Below the pieces are notes generated by a model, which was not told the DNA's origin, ran no database searches, and saw only the letters and a list, made by a program, of their open reading frames with translations. Shown piece by piece: positions 1 through 8,708 of a stretch of 23,126 bases of DNA (position 1 is the stretch's first letter; every line of letters starts with the position of its first letter). Position numbers and translations under genes: made by a program. The stretch is from CAYMLL01 sp964390645 (GTDB taxonomy: Bacteria > Planctomycetota > UBA8108), in contig CAYMLL010000096.1 in the NCBI GenBank assembly GCA_964390645.1, positions 1 to 23,126 of the forward strand. The letters are read 5' to 3'.

Positions 1-55
1 ACCGAGCCCCGAGGACCGGGTGCCGAGGGAGCTGCCCGGAGCGAGGGGGTGTTGA
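1..55 (+). CDS. Possible 3' end of the upstream gene, perhaps urtD (partial)
   Basis: A reading frame open from the left window edge (frame 2) ends at a TGA at 53-55 and overlaps the GTG start of urtE by 7 bp. In urea-transport operons urtD, the other ATPase subunit, normally lies directly before urtE, and short overlaps are common. Only 17 residues are visible and they carry no recognisable motif. Frames 1 and 3 are also open here, so both the gene and its identity are guesses from context. Confidence 0.25.
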   Translation, partial: PSPEDRVPRELPGARGC

Positions 56-744
56 CCGTGAGCGGGCTCTCGTTCGCGTACGGGAGCATCCAGACGCTCA
101 CGGACGTGGACATCACGGCGCGCGAGGCCCGCGTCACGTGCGTTCTCGGTCGCAACGGCGTCGGCAAGACGACGCTCCTGAAGAACATCATGGGCCTCCT
201 GCGGCCGTCGCGCGGCAGCGTCACGCTCGGCGAACGGAACCTGACGCGCCGTCGACCGAGCGATCGGGCCAGGGCGGGGCTCGGCCTGGTGCCCCAGGGC
301 CGTCAGATATTCCCGAAGCTCACCGTCGAGGAGAACCTGCGCATCGGGCTCGAGGCTCGTCACGACGGCCGGCGCACGATTCCCGGGGAGGTCTACGACG
401 TCTTTCCGGTGCTGAAGGAGATGTCGGGCCGCATGGGCGGGGATCTCTCCGGTGGTCAGCAGCAGCAGCTCTCCATCGCGCGGGCCCTGGTCGGCGACCC
501 GTCGGTCCTCCTTCTCGACGAGCCGACCGAGGGGATCCAGCCGAACATCATCCAGGCGATCGGTGAGGTCTTGCGGGATCTCGTTGCCGAGCGCAGGATG
601 ACGGTCGTCCTCGTCGAGCAGTACCTCGACTTCGTCAAGGAGTTCGGCCAGGACTTTTACGTCCTCAATCGAGGACGGGTCGTCGCGAACGGTACAACGG
701 AAGAGCTCAGCGCGGACATCGTCCGCAAGCACCTGAGCGTCTGA
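49..744 (+). CDS. urtE: Urea ABC transporter ATP-binding subunit UrtE
   Basis: ATPase of the high-affinity urea importer, acting on the cytoplasmic face with UrtD and the permeases UrtB/UrtC. The 231-aa protein has every ABC landmark: Walker A GRNGVGKTT (residues 34-42), Q-loop Q83, signature LSGGQQQQ (133-140), Walker B VLLLDEPTEGIQP (153-165) and an H-loop region LVEQY. The DEPTEGIQP form and the 'VPQGRQIFPKLTVEENL' segment are typical of UrtE and separate it from LivF, its branched-chain amino acid relative; the urease genes that follow support this. The GTG at 49 is preceded by GAGCGAGGGGG as ribosome binding site. Length is normal. It is the last urt gene and leads into ureD after 10 bp, so uptake and hydrolysis are probably co-transcribed. 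Confidence 0.93.
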   Translation: MLTVSGLSFAYGSIQTLTDVDITAREARVTCVLGRNGVGKTTLLKNIMGLLRPSRGSVTLGERNLTRRRPSDRARAGLGLVPQGRQIFPKLTVEENLRIGLEARHDGRRTIPGEVYDVFPVLKEMSGRMGGDLSGGQQQQLSIARALVGDPSVLLLDEPTEGIQPNIIQAIGEVLRDLVAERRMTVVLVEQYLDFVKEFGQDFYVLNRGRVVANGTTEELSADIVRKHLSV

Positions 745-754
745 GATCTCGAAC

Positions 755-1585
755 GTGATCCCCACGACTCTCGCGGCCGGATCGGGGCTCCTGAGGATTT
801 CCCGTGTGGCGGGCAGAAGCGTCGCGACGCGCGTGCGCGCCACGGATCCCCTCAAGCTCCTGGTGCCTCGCCGTCGCCGCAACGCGGCGTGGGCGTACGT
901 CGCCACCTACGGCGGCGGGCTCGTCGAAGGAGACGTGACCGACGTGGAGCTCGCGCTCGAGGAGGGCACGGCCTGTGTGCTGGGGACGCAGTCGGCCACG
1001 AAGGTCTACAGGAGCTCCGCCGGCGTCGGCTGCCGGCAGCGCCTGCGTGCGAAGGTCGCCGACGGGGCACTGCTGGTGCTGGCGCCCGACCCGCTGATCT
1101 GCTTCGCGGACGCGATTCTCGAGCAGACGCAGGAGGTCCGCCTGGCGGAGGGCGCCTCCCTGGTCGCTCTGGACTGGCTGACGAGCGGTCGACGCGATCG
1201 CGACGAGTGCTGGGCCTTCTCCCGCTTCTTCAGCCGCCTCGATGTCTACCGTCACGACGACCTCACGCTGCGCGAGTCGCTCCTGCTCGACCGCGAACTC
1301 GCCCCGCCGGCTCCCGGCCTGGCGACGGGCGGCCGGCACTGCGTCGCCTTCCTCGTCGCCATCGGCGGACGGGTCGTCGAGGAGGCGCGTCGGTGGCTGG
1401 AACCCGGCGGCCGATCGGCAGAGGACGGCGATGCCGGGCTCATCGAGGCCGCCAGCCCGATCCGGGACGGTGTCGTCGTGCGCATCGTCGGCGCGACGCC
1501 CGAGCGCGTCAGGCGGGTTCTGCGCGAGCGGCTCGCCTTTCTACGCAAGGAGCTGGGCGACGAGCCCTGGGCCCGAAAATGGTGA
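755..1585 (+). CDS. ureD: Urease accessory protein UreD
   Basis: UreD (UreH) is the scaffold that binds apo-urease and, with UreF and UreG, delivers nickel to the active site. The 276-aa product shows the family pattern: 'YVATYGGGLVEGD' near residues 48-60, the 'GTQSATKVYRS' segment, and 'PDPLICFADAILEQ', matching the conserved PDP-x-x-CF region. The GTG at 755 has only a weak ribosome binding site (GAG in CTGAGATCTC), so translation may depend on coupling to urtE, whose stop lies 10 bp upstream. The C-terminus ends normally at a TGA, 16 bp before ureAB. Placing ureD before the structural genes is common. Its partners UreE, UreF and UreG are not in this window. Confidence 0.93.
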   Translation: MIPTTLAAGSGLLRISRVAGRSVATRVRATDPLKLLVPRRRRNAAWAYVATYGGGLVEGDVTDVELALEEGTACVLGTQSATKVYRSSAGVGCRQRLRAKVADGALLVLAPDPLICFADAILEQTQEVRLAEGASLVALDWLTSGRRDRDECWAFSRFFSRLDVYRHDDLTLRESLLLDRELAPPAPGLATGGRHCVAFLVAIGGRVVEEARRWLEPGGRSAEDGDAGLIEAASPIRDGVVVRIVGATPERVRRVLRERLAFLRKELGDEPWARKW

Positions 1586-1601
1586 GGGAGGAATCCACGT
1601 C

Positions 1602-2369
1602 ATGCACCTGACGCCTCGAGAGATCGACAAGCTGATGCTTCACAACGCCGGCTTCCTGGCGCAGAAGAGGCTGGCGCGCGGCGTCCGTCTCAACCAGCCG
1701 GAGGCCGTCGCCCTGATCGCCACCCAGCTGCTCGAGCTCATCCGCGACGGCCGCTCCGTCGCCGAGCTCATGGACCTGGGTCGGCAGCTGCTCGGACGTC
1801 GCCAGGTCCTGCCGGGCGTCGCCGAGCTCGTTCACGACGTGCAGGTCGAGGGGACCTTCCCGGACGGGAGCAAGCTGGTCACCGTTCACGACCCCATCTG
1901 CGCGATCGACGGCGACCTCGAGCTCGCGCTGAGCGGCAGCTTCCTGCCGGTTCCGGCTGCCGCCTTGTTCTCCGCCGCGCAGAGCGTGGAGGCCGAGGTG
2001 CCCGGGGCCTTCGACACCGCCGAGGAGGTCTTGACCCTCAACGCCGGCCGCTCGACCGAGGAGATTCCCGTCACCAACGCGGGGGACCGACCCGTGCAGG
2101 TCGGCAGCCACTACCACTTCGTCGAGGTCAACGCGGCGCCGCGTTTCGATCGCGCTCGTGCTCACGGGATGAGGCTCGACATCCCCGCGGGGACGGCGGT
2201 GCGCTTCGAGCCCGGTGACACGAAGACGGTGGGGCTCGTGGCCATCGCGGGACGCCGCGTGATCCGTGGCGGCAACAACCTGGCCGACGGCGAGGTCTCC
2301 GACGAGGGAAGAGCGGCGACGCTCGAGCGGGTCCGGGCGCAGGGCTTCGGCAACATCGAGGAGGAGTGA
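1602..2369 (+). CDS. ureAB: Urease gamma/beta subunit fusion (UreAB)
   Basis: Non-catalytic small subunits of urease fused into one 255-aa chain. Residues 1 to about 100 are the gamma domain (start MHLTPREIDKLMLHNAGFLA; later 'GRRQVLPGV' and 'VEGTFPDGSKLVTVHDPI'). Residues from about 150 are the beta domain ('EIPVTNAGDRPVQVGSHYHF', 'RLDIPAGTAVRFEPGD', 'GGNNLADGEV'). A linker of about 40 residues (LSGSFLPVPAAALFSAA and after) joins them without a stop or frame change, so this is a true fusion, as in Helicobacter UreA and some actinobacteria. The frame is open far upstream inside ureD, but the ATG at 1602 is preceded by GAGGGAGGAA and begins exactly where gamma subunits begin, which fixes the start. 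The distal end carries the AGGAGG used by ureC. Confidence 0.96.
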   Translation: MHLTPREIDKLMLHNAGFLAQKRLARGVRLNQPEAVALIATQLLELIRDGRSVAELMDLGRQLLGRRQVLPGVAELVHDVQVEGTFPDGSKLVTVHDPICAIDGDLELALSGSFLPVPAAALFSAAQSVEAEVPGAFDTAEEVLTLNAGRSTEEIPVTNAGDRPVQVGSHYHFVEVNAAPRFDRARAHGMRLDIPAGTAVRFEPGDTKTVGLVAIAGRRVIRGGNNLADGEVSDEGRAATLERVRAQGFGNIEEE

Positions 2370-2372
2370 GCG

Positions 2373-4085
2373 ATGGCGTACCAGATCCAGCGTGGCGACT
2401 ACGCGGAGATCTACGGACCGACGACCGGCGATCGCGTTCGTCTCGGCGACACATCCCTTTGGCTCGAGGTCGAGAACGACCTGGCGGTTCTCGGTGACGA
2501 GTGCAAGTTCGGCGGTGGCAAGGTTCTCCGCGAGGGCATGGGACAGGCTGCCGGTGTCGGACAGGACGAGGCCCTCGACGTCGTCATCACGAACGCGCTC
2601 ATCGTCGACTACACGGGGATCTACAAGGCGGACGTCGGCATCAAGGGCGGTCGCATCGCCGGACTCGGCAAGGCGGGCAACCCGGACGTCATGGCCGGTG
2701 TCAGCGACGGCATGATCGTCGGGGTCACCACGGAGGTCATCGCCGGCGAGGGAATGATCCTGACGGCCGGCGGCATCGACTCCCACATCCACTTCATCTG
2801 TCCCCAGCAGGCTTACGAGGCTCTCGCCAGCGGTCTGACGACGATGGTCGGCGGCGGCACCGGTCCTGCCACCGGCACCTGCGCGACGACGTGCACGCCC
2901 GGCGCGCACCACATCCGGATGATGCTCGAGGCGACGGACTCCCTGCCGATGAACTTCGGCTTCCTCGGCAAGGGAAACTCGGCGAAGCCGGAGGGACTGG
3001 TCGAGCAGATCCGCGGTGGCGCGGTCGGTCTGAAGCTGCACGAGGACTGGGGCACGACCCCCGCTGCGATCGACTGCTGCCTGAGCGTGGCGGAGGACGA
3101 GGACATCCAGGTGGCGATCCACACCGACACGCTGAACGAGTCGGGATTCGTAGAGGCGTCGATCGCCGCGTTCAAGGGAAGGACCATCCACACCTATCAC
3201 AGCGAGGGCGCCGGTGGGGGGCACGCTCCGGACATCCTCCGCGTCTGCGGAGAGCCGAACGTGCTGCCGAGCTCGACGAACCCGACGCGCCCCTACACGG
3301 TGAACACGCTCGATGAGCACCTCGACATGCTGATGGTGTGCCATCACCTCGACAAGAACCTCCCGGAGGACGTCGCGTTCGCCGAGAGCCGCATCCGCGG
3401 CGAGACCATCGCGGCGGAGGACATCCTCCACGACCTCGGGGCGATCAGCATCATGGGCTCGGACTCCCAGGCGATGGGACGCGTCGGCGAGGTGGTGACG
3501 CGCACCTGGCAGACGGCCGACAAGATGCGTCGCCAGCGTGGCCGCCCGTACGAGGAGGGCGACAACGACAACGCGCGGATCAAGCGCTACGTCGCGAAGT
3601 ACACCGTCAATCCGGCGATCGCGCACGGGCTGTCGGAGCACACCGGATCGGTCGAGGTCGGCAAGCTCGCCGACCTGGCGCTCTGGAAGCCCGGCTTCTT
3701 CGGCGCCAAGCCGGAGCTCGTCATCAAGGGCGGCGTGATCGCATGGTCGCAGATGGGCGATCCCAACGCGTCGATCCCGACGCCGCAACCGGTGTTCATG
3801 CGTCCGATGTTCGGAGCCTTCGGCAGTGCGCCCGGGCCCGTCTCCATCGCCTTCGTCAGCCAGAGATGCGCCGCGGACGACGTTGCGAGCGGCTACGGGT
3901 TGCGCAAGTCGATCGAGCCGGTGCGACGTTGCCGTGGACTCGCCAAGTCCGACATGAAGCTCAACGACGCGACGCCCGAGATCAGCGTCGACCCGGAGAC
4001 CTACGAGGTGCGGGCCGACGGCGAGCACCTCGAGTGTGAGCCGGCGAAGGAGCTGCCGCTGGCGCAGCGCTACTTCCTGTTCTGA
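2373..4085 (+). CDS. ureC: Urease alpha (catalytic) subunit UreC
   Basis: Catalytic subunit of nickel urease (urea + H2O to ammonia + carbamate, which decomposes), cytoplasmic, 570 aa, full length. All active-site residues are present, each one higher than Sporosarcina pasteurii numbering: H138 and H140 (DSHIHF), carbamylated lysine K221 and H223 (VGLKLHEDWG), H250 (VAIHTDT), H276 (HTYHSEGAGGGHAPD), flap C323/H324 (LMVCHHL) and metal ligand D364 (IMGSDSQAMGR). The enzyme should be active if nickel insertion occurs. The ATG lies 3 bp after the ureAB stop, and its Shine-Dalgarno (GAGGAGGAG) is inside ureAB, so the two are translationally coupled. The gene is the last of the plus-strand block; the next gene is convergent, so ureE/F/G are not downstream. 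Confidence 0.99.
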   Translation: MAYQIQRGDYAEIYGPTTGDRVRLGDTSLWLEVENDLAVLGDECKFGGGKVLREGMGQAAGVGQDEALDVVITNALIVDYTGIYKADVGIKGGRIAGLGKAGNPDVMAGVSDGMIVGVTTEVIAGEGMILTAGGIDSHIHFICPQQAYEALASGLTTMVGGGTGPATGTCATTCTPGAHHIRMMLEATDSLPMNFGFLGKGNSAKPEGLVEQIRGGAVGLKLHEDWGTTPAAIDCCLSVAEDEDIQVAIHTDTLNESGFVEASIAAFKGRTIHTYHSEGAGGGHAPDILRVCGEPNVLPSSTNPTRPYTVNTLDEHLDMLMVCHHLDKNLPEDVAFAESRIRGETIAAEDILHDLGAISIMGSDSQAMGRVGEVVTRTWQTADKMRRQRGRPYEEGDNDNARIKRYVAKYTVNPAIAHGLSEHTGSVEVGKLADLALWKPGFFGAKPELVIKGGVIAWSQMGDPNASIPTPQPVFMRPMFGAFGSAPGPVSIAFVSQRCAADDVASGYGLRKSIEPVRRCRGLAKSDMKLNDATPEISVDPETYEVRADGEHLECEPAKELPLAQRYFLF

Positions 4086-4339
4086 GCCCGTCGTTCTCGT
4101 CGGGAGCGGGGTCCGGCGCTGCCCGGGCGCTTCGGCGTCACGGTCGGCACGGGGGAGGAAGCGGGGCTCCACGGGTTCGAGCAGCGGGTACCGGTTCTTT
4201 GCGGCCGCGCGGTGGATGTCTTGCGGACCACGTCGGGTTCGCTCGGGACGTCGTCGCCGAGGAGCCGCTGAAGGACGCGGTGGAGCCCGGGAGTGACGAG
4301 GAGCTCGCGGATGTCGTCAGGGAGCTTCGGGTCCGTCAA
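4070..4339 (-). CDS. Possible small protein of unknown function, 89 aa
   Basis: A minus-strand frame from a TTG at 4339, with a GGAG 9 nt upstream, ending 16 bp inside the 3' end of ureC. The first 40 residues (MTDPKLPDDIRELLVTPGLH and after) look protein-like, with aliphatic and acidic residues in a helical pattern and GC-rich third codon positions; the second half is Pro/Ser/Arg-rich and looks like random GC-rich reading. The frame is open for about 40 more codons upstream of the TTG without an ATG. It could be a degraded gene remnant, a small real gene or chance. No family was recognised. Confidence 0.2.
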   Translation of the reverse strand: MTDPKLPDDIRELLVTPGLHRVLQRLLGDDVPSEPDVVRKTSTARPQRTGTRCSNPWSPASSPVPTVTPKRPGSAGPRSRRERRAQNRK

Positions 4340-4465
4340 CAGTGCGCGCTCCGTCCCGCGCCGGGCGGCAGCGGTCCGCGGGCGCCGGGCGAACGCTCGA
4401 GTCGTTCCGGCGGGGGGGCGCGGCGTCTCCGTCGTCTCGGGGGCCCCTCTTCACCTCGGCGCGCA
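4086..4465. other. Convergent intergenic region between ureC and the symporter
   Basis: These 380 bp lie between the ends of two convergent genes. No convincing intrinsic terminator with a T-run was found; short GC dyads such as GCGCTGCCCGGGCGC (about 4116-4130) lack a U tail. The only coding candidate is a small minus-strand frame (4070-4339, listed separately). Confidence 0.5.
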
Positions 4466-5881
4466 TCACGTCGCGATGCCCTCGTCGGGCACCGGCGAGC
4501 CCTCCCGCGCCGGCGAATTCTCGGGGCCGGCGAAGCAGCCGTCGACCACCGCCGACCCGATCGAGTCTCCGAAGGCGTTGACGGCGGTGCGGAATCGATC
4601 GAGGAGCCAGTCGACCGACAGGATGAGGCCGATGTACTCCACCGGCAGCCCGACGGCGTTGAGCACGATGAGCATCGTGACGAGTCCCGCCTCGGGAATG
4701 CCCGCCGCGCCGATCGCCGCGAGCGTCGCCGTCACCGCCACGACGAGCTGCTGCAGGAGACTGAGATCCATGCCGATCGCCTGCGCGATGAAGATTGCCG
4801 CGGCGGCCTCGTAGAGCGCCGTACCATCCATGTTGATCGTCGCACCGAGGGGAAGCACGAACTTCGTCGACCGCTTCGAGACGCCAGCCTTCAGGTGGGC
4901 GCACTCCATCGTCACGGGCAGCGTCGCGGACGAGCTCGCGGTGGAAAACGCGGTCAGGATGGCCTGCGACATGTGGTACAGGAAGCGGTACGGGTTCTTG
5001 CGTGTGAAGATCCAGTAGATCAGCGGCAGGGTGACGAGCCCGTGGATTCCGAGCCCGAGCAGAACGGTGGCAAAGTACCACCCCGTGCGGCCGATCTCCG
5101 CGAGGAACTGGCCCTGCGCCTGCGCCTCGCCGAATCGCGCCGCCACCAGGCAGAAGATGCCGATCGGCGCCACCTTCATCAGCAAGAGGACGAAGGACAT
5201 CAGGGCGTCGTTCACCTGCCCGATCATCTCCGTGATCGCCTCGACTCTCTTCCCCAGGGTCGTCAACATGCCGGCGAAGATGATCGCGAAGACGATCAAG
5301 GGCAGGAGATTCGTCTCGGACGCTGACAGGAAGAGGTTGTCGGTGAAGAGCATCAGCAGGAGGTTCCGGAGGATCATGCCGATGGCGGGCGTCTCCTCCT
5401 TCTCCTCCTCGAAGTCCTTCAGGACGACGGCGACCTCATCTTCGGAGACCCCGGTGGCTGCCGCGAGCCCGGTCAACAGCTTCTGCCGGATCGGCGCGTT
5501 GTCGTCCCGTGCCGCCACCTTGTCGAGATCATCCCTGTCGACGGCGTCACCCGGACGGACCACGTTGACGACGACGAGCCCGACCACGACCGCCAGGATC
5601 GTCGTGCTGATGTAGTAGAGCACCGTGTAGCCGCCCGGCCGGCCGAGCTTGCGCACGTCGCCGAGCCCGAGGATGCCGCTCATGACCGATGCCATGACGA
5701 GTGGCACGACCATCATCTTCAGCAGTCGAAGGAAGATCTCGCCGCCGATGTGCAGGCTGGTCGCGAAGTGCGGAAAGACCAGAGACACGATCACCGCGGC
5801 CACGATGGCGCTGACGATGAACAGGGTCAGGTGTTGCTTCCTGGCAGGCGCCGCGCCCGGCGCTTCGCTGGCAGTTGCCAC
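4466..5881 (-). CDS. Dicarboxylate/amino acid:cation symporter (DAACS/SDF family)
   Basis: Inner-membrane secondary transporter of the GltP/DctA fold, 471 aa, probably importing glutamate, aspartate or C4-dicarboxylates with Na+ or H+. Visible landmarks are hairpin 1 'STASSSATLP' (near residue 313), the TM7 motif NMDGTALYE (near 348), hairpin 2 'GIPEAGLVTMLIVLNAVGLP', and the TM8 pattern D-x3-D-x2-RT-x2-N-x3-D in 'SVDWLLDRFRTAVNAFGD'. The Arg in that pattern aligns with GltPh R397, which binds the side-chain carboxylate, so an acidic substrate is more likely than a neutral one. A charged insertion of about 50 residues (PGDAVDRDDLDK to FEEEKEE) sits in the N-terminal half, longer than usual. 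The GTG start at 5881 was chosen because AAGGAG lies 7 nt upstream (5889-5894) and hydrophobic sequence begins about 16 residues later; the open frame further upstream has no domain. Confidence 0.95.
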   Translation of the reverse strand: MATASEAPGAAPARKQHLTLFIVSAIVAAVIVSLVFPHFATSLHIGGEIFLRLLKMMVVPLVMASVMSGILGLGDVRKLGRPGGYTVLYYISTTILAVVVGLVVVNVVRPGDAVDRDDLDKVAARDDNAPIRQKLLTGLAAATGVSEDEVAVVLKDFEEEKEETPAIGMILRNLLLMLFTDNLFLSASETNLLPLIVFAIIFAGMLTTLGKRVEAITEMIGQVNDALMSFVLLLMKVAPIGIFCLVAARFGEAQAQGQFLAEIGRTGWYFATVLLGLGIHGLVTLPLIYWIFTRKNPYRFLYHMSQAILTAFSTASSSATLPVTMECAHLKAGVSKRSTKFVLPLGATINMDGTALYEAAAAIFIAQAIGMDLSLLQQLVVAVTATLAAIGAAGIPEAGLVTMLIVLNAVGLPVEYIGLILSVDWLLDRFRTAVNAFGDSIGSAVVDGCFAGPENSPAREGSPVPDEGIAT

Positions 5882-6182
5882 TTCACCACTCCTTCGCGGA
5901 CCTGCGTTCTCGAAGGCACCCTCACGCAGAGGAGCGCTTCTTCGAGTCGCAAGAGCGTCGACGTCGACCTGCGCCCTCGATCGCCCGCCACCACGCGGGA
6001 AACTGTAGCGTGTGCCGCTCGGGATGTCGAGGGGCCGGGAGGTCGTCGTGCCGCCGCACGCGACGCGCAGGATCCGCCCGGGACCCCGAGCCGGTCCAGG
6101 CAACCTCCGTCCCATGTGGACGGGTACTGCCGGCGCCGAACACGTCGGTGCTCCGATGCTCACCGGCGCTTCCGGTCGTGCA
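5882..6182. other. Leader region of the symporter gene
   Basis: About 300 bp between two minus-strand genes. It holds the symporter's ribosome binding site (5889-5894) and a candidate promoter at 6002-6030. No coding sequence or clear terminator for the upstream gene was seen. Confidence 0.5.
6002..6030 (-). promoter_or_regulatory. Candidate sigma70-type promoter of the symporter gene
   Basis: On the minus strand TCGACA (6025-6030; 5/6 to TTGACA) is followed after exactly 17 nt by TACAGT (6002-6007; 4/6 to TATAAT). Transcription would start near 5995, leaving an untranslated leader of about 110 nt before the GTG at 5881. Box quality and spacing are good for such GC-rich DNA, but the call rests on consensus match only. 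Confidence 0.35.
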
Positions 6183-8186
6183 TCAGGAGTCTGGCTTCAC
6201 GAGGATCCGGTCGATGTAGCTCGCGACCCTGCGCTTCGCGGGATCGGCGAAGTCCGCGGCCTGGAAGTTCGCGGCCCGGAAGCTCGCCGCGTTCACGACG
6301 GTGGGCGCGTAGCTCGCGCGCAGCTTCTCGAGGTGCTCGCGCACCGCGGGATCTCCCGCGTGCTCGCGGATCGAGCCGAGCGCCCACGGGACGAGCTCCC
6401 CCTCGAGCTCGTGGCAGGTCACGTTCGCCCAGGCGGCTCGCTCGAGGCGCACGCGGATCGCCGGGATCACATTCCCCGGCGACTCCTTCCGTCGCCCCTC
6501 GACGCGAGCGCGGAGACGTTCGATCTCGCGGGTGGCGAACTCCTTCGCCTCACCGCTGTCGATCCGCTCCTCGAGAAGCGCCAGCGAGAAACCATCACCC
6601 ACGTCGCCGAGGCGGCTCACCGCCGCCTTCCACGCCGGATGGTCGACGCGCAGCGCCGTCTCGTGAAGCGTCAGGTAGGCGTCGGGATGGCGGGCGTAGG
6701 AGACTCCGAGCAGCGCCGCCTCGCGAACCATGGCAGATTCGCCCTCGTCGCGCAGGATCGCGACGAGCCGGCGGCTCTGCGGCGTTCCGGCCGGCACGCG
6801 GCTGAAGGCCAGACAGGCTCGCTGCCGGACCCTCTCGCTCGCATGCTCCGTGAGCTCGGTCAGGAGGGAGAGAAGCTCCGCGGGCGGCTCGTCGAGCGCC
6901 GTCAGTCCATCGATCGCGCGAGACACCTGGTGCAGGTAGACGACGCCCGGCTCGGCCCGGAGACCGTCGCCGAGCTCCCGGACCCGCGCCGTGGGTCGCA
7001 GGTGCTCGAAGACCTGCCGTGCGTCGAGGGGGGGAAGCGCGTCACCGGCGTCCGTGGCGACCCATCCTTGTTCCCGGAGCTCCCGGAGCAAGGCTTCCGC
7101 GTTGGCGGTCGCCGCCTCCGGGTGCTTCTCGAACCACGCGAGCACCTCGCCGGGACGGCCGAGGAGCAGCCTCGCCTTGGCGGACTCGCGCGTGTGATCG
7201 TCGGCCGCCGCGAGGTTCCACACGGCGACGCGAATCCACCCGGGAGCCTTCGCTTCCTGGAGCGCCCTTCCCACCCCGAGGCTGAGGAAGCTCCGGGGCT
7301 CGTAGATGGCGAGCCACTCCAGCAGACGAAACTCCCTGGCCTCGACGAGGAGCTGCACCCAGTCTGCGGCTCTCGCCGGCTCCTCGTCGAGGCCGCGGAC
7401 GAGCTCTAGCCAGCGTCCCTCGGTATCCCGCCTCGTCCAGTCGGTGATGTCCACGACGGGCGGAGGCGTGATCCGGGCGCTGCACACGAAGCTCGAGTGC
7501 TCCGTCGGGTAGCGCCCTCGCCGATCGGCCTGCGGCCGGACGGACGCCGTGCTCGAGTCACCCGCGCCGGGGTGCAGCGCCTCGAGCTTGAGGATGCGGC
7601 CACCGAGGCCTCGCAGCTCGACCGTGGCGCGCAGCCGCGGCTCACCGTCGACCGTCCAGGTCGACGTGTGCACGCCATCCCCGAAGAGCCGGCTCGTCAG
7701 GGCGAGCTCGACGGGATAATGGCGCCGGGTGAGCGCCTGGTGATCGATGCGTCCGTCGGGGAGGAGCCTGCGGACAGGGAGGCGATCGTACCTGACGACG
7801 TGGTGCCGGCACTCGCTCGGATCCCGCGGCGCCGGATGCACGGTCACTCCACGGAGCTGTCGCCGTCCCGTCGCCAGCATCTCGAGCTCCTCCGCGGTGA
7901 TGATGTTGGCGCCCCGGCGGCCTTCGAAACCGGGGGGCGGCTCGACCGTCGGCCCGGTGGCCGAGACGAGCAGTCGCAGGAACACTCCCTCGGTCGAGCG
8001 CTCCAGGTCCGCGCGCACTCCGGCGTTCGCGCCGCGACCCTCGTGGTCGCGGTACGCCAGGTCGGCGGTGTCGAGGGTCGGTCCGACACCCGGGGTCGAG
8101 GGAGGAGCGGCCCGGAGTCCCTCGTCGGCCGCCGCGGTCAACGTCGTCATACCCGCCAGAATGGATACTGCCACGCTTCGTCTCAT
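6183..8186 (-). CDS. Exported HEAT-repeat-like protein of unknown function
   Basis: A 667-aa protein with an N-terminal Sec signal peptide (MRRSVAVSILAGMTTLTAAA, cleavage probably after A-A-A), so periplasmic or surface located. The first 250 residues are of no recognised family. The second half is helical with HEAT-like pairs, for example 'LTELTEHASERVRQRACLAF' followed by 'VAILRDEGESAMVREAALLG' and 'ALRVDHPAWKAAVSRLGDVG', the rhythm seen in HEAT/PBS-type repeat proteins of planctomycetes. A short C-terminal region mentions NAASFRAANFQAADF, alanine-rich and pentapeptide-like. The ATG at 8186 has GGAG 7 nt upstream. Such proteins usually act as binding scaffolds; no catalytic motif was seen. 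It may be transcribed alone. Confidence 0.72.
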   Translation of the reverse strand: MRRSVAVSILAGMTTLTAAADEGLRAAPPSTPGVGPTLDTADLAYRDHEGRGANAGVRADLERSTEGVFLRLLVSATGPTVEPPPGFEGRRGANIITAEELEMLATGRRQLRGVTVHPAPRDPSECRHHVVRYDRLPVRRLLPDGRIDHQALTRRHYPVELALTSRLFGDGVHTSTWTVDGEPRLRATVELRGLGGRILKLEALHPGAGDSSTASVRPQADRRGRYPTEHSSFVCSARITPPPVVDITDWTRRDTEGRWLELVRGLDEEPARAADWVQLLVEAREFRLLEWLAIYEPRSFLSLGVGRALQEAKAPGWIRVAVWNLAAADDHTRESAKARLLLGRPGEVLAWFEKHPEAATANAEALLRELREQGWVATDAGDALPPLDARQVFEHLRPTARVRELGDGLRAEPGVVYLHQVSRAIDGLTALDEPPAELLSLLTELTEHASERVRQRACLAFSRVPAGTPQSRRLVAILRDEGESAMVREAALLGVSYARHPDAYLTLHETALRVDHPAWKAAVSRLGDVGDGFSLALLEERIDSGEAKEFATREIERLRARVEGRRKESPGNVIPAIRVRLERAAWANVTCHELEGELVPWALGSIREHAGDPAVREHLEKLRASYAPTVVNAASFRAANFQAADFADPAKRRVASYIDRILVKPDS

Positions 8187-8691
8187 GATCTCGCTCCGTC
8201 ATGTCACCGGATCCGTGGTTCTTCGGGGACCACCGACGCGTGCCGTCGGCCGCGGGTCGACAGGAACCCGCTCTCCCCTGCCTTCGATGACACCGTGTCC
8301 CCGGATCGGCAATCGCGTGTAACGAGTTCGTAAGGTCCCTCGACATCGATGCCACCGGGACGAGGGCAGCCCGGGCTCGATCTCCCTCGCCGCTCGGCTT
8401 CAGGGCTCCTCGGCTGCGCTGCGGTACGGCACCGCCCGGGCCAGAATGCCGTGGAGTCACCCGTCCTCGCGCCGGGGGGCGGCGCTCGTTCGTCGCGGGC
8501 GGGCCGGATCGCTTCGTGCCTTGCGGTGGGTGGGGGGAGGCGGCTCGGCCTCGAGGCGGGCTTTCAACGCCGGCGGGTGACGGCCCCGTCGAGGGTACGG
8601 TGGGTGGCTCTCCCGAGTGCGCGAGCGGCACGGGGGCGCATCCGTCGTCATGGAGCCCCCCGGCCGTTGACGCCCCGGCCGGATCACCCCC

Positions 8692-8701
8692 NNNNNNNNN
8701 N
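8692..8701. other. Assembly gap (10 N)
   Basis: Ten consecutive Ns, the usual placeholder for a scaffold join of unknown length. Sequence on both sides is extreme GC, so the flanks should be treated as low quality and contiguity here is inferred by the assembler. Confidence 0.98.
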
Positions 8702-8708
8702 GGCGTCC

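Noticed and set aside
4086..4150. Terminator after ureC
   Set aside because: Short GC dyads are present but there is no T-rich tail on either strand.
1509..4172. Very long minus-strand open frame (887 codons) opposite ureABC
   Set aside because: It is antisense to genes with full family signatures and intact active sites; its Arg/Val/Asp-rich composition is what the complement of GC-rich codons gives.
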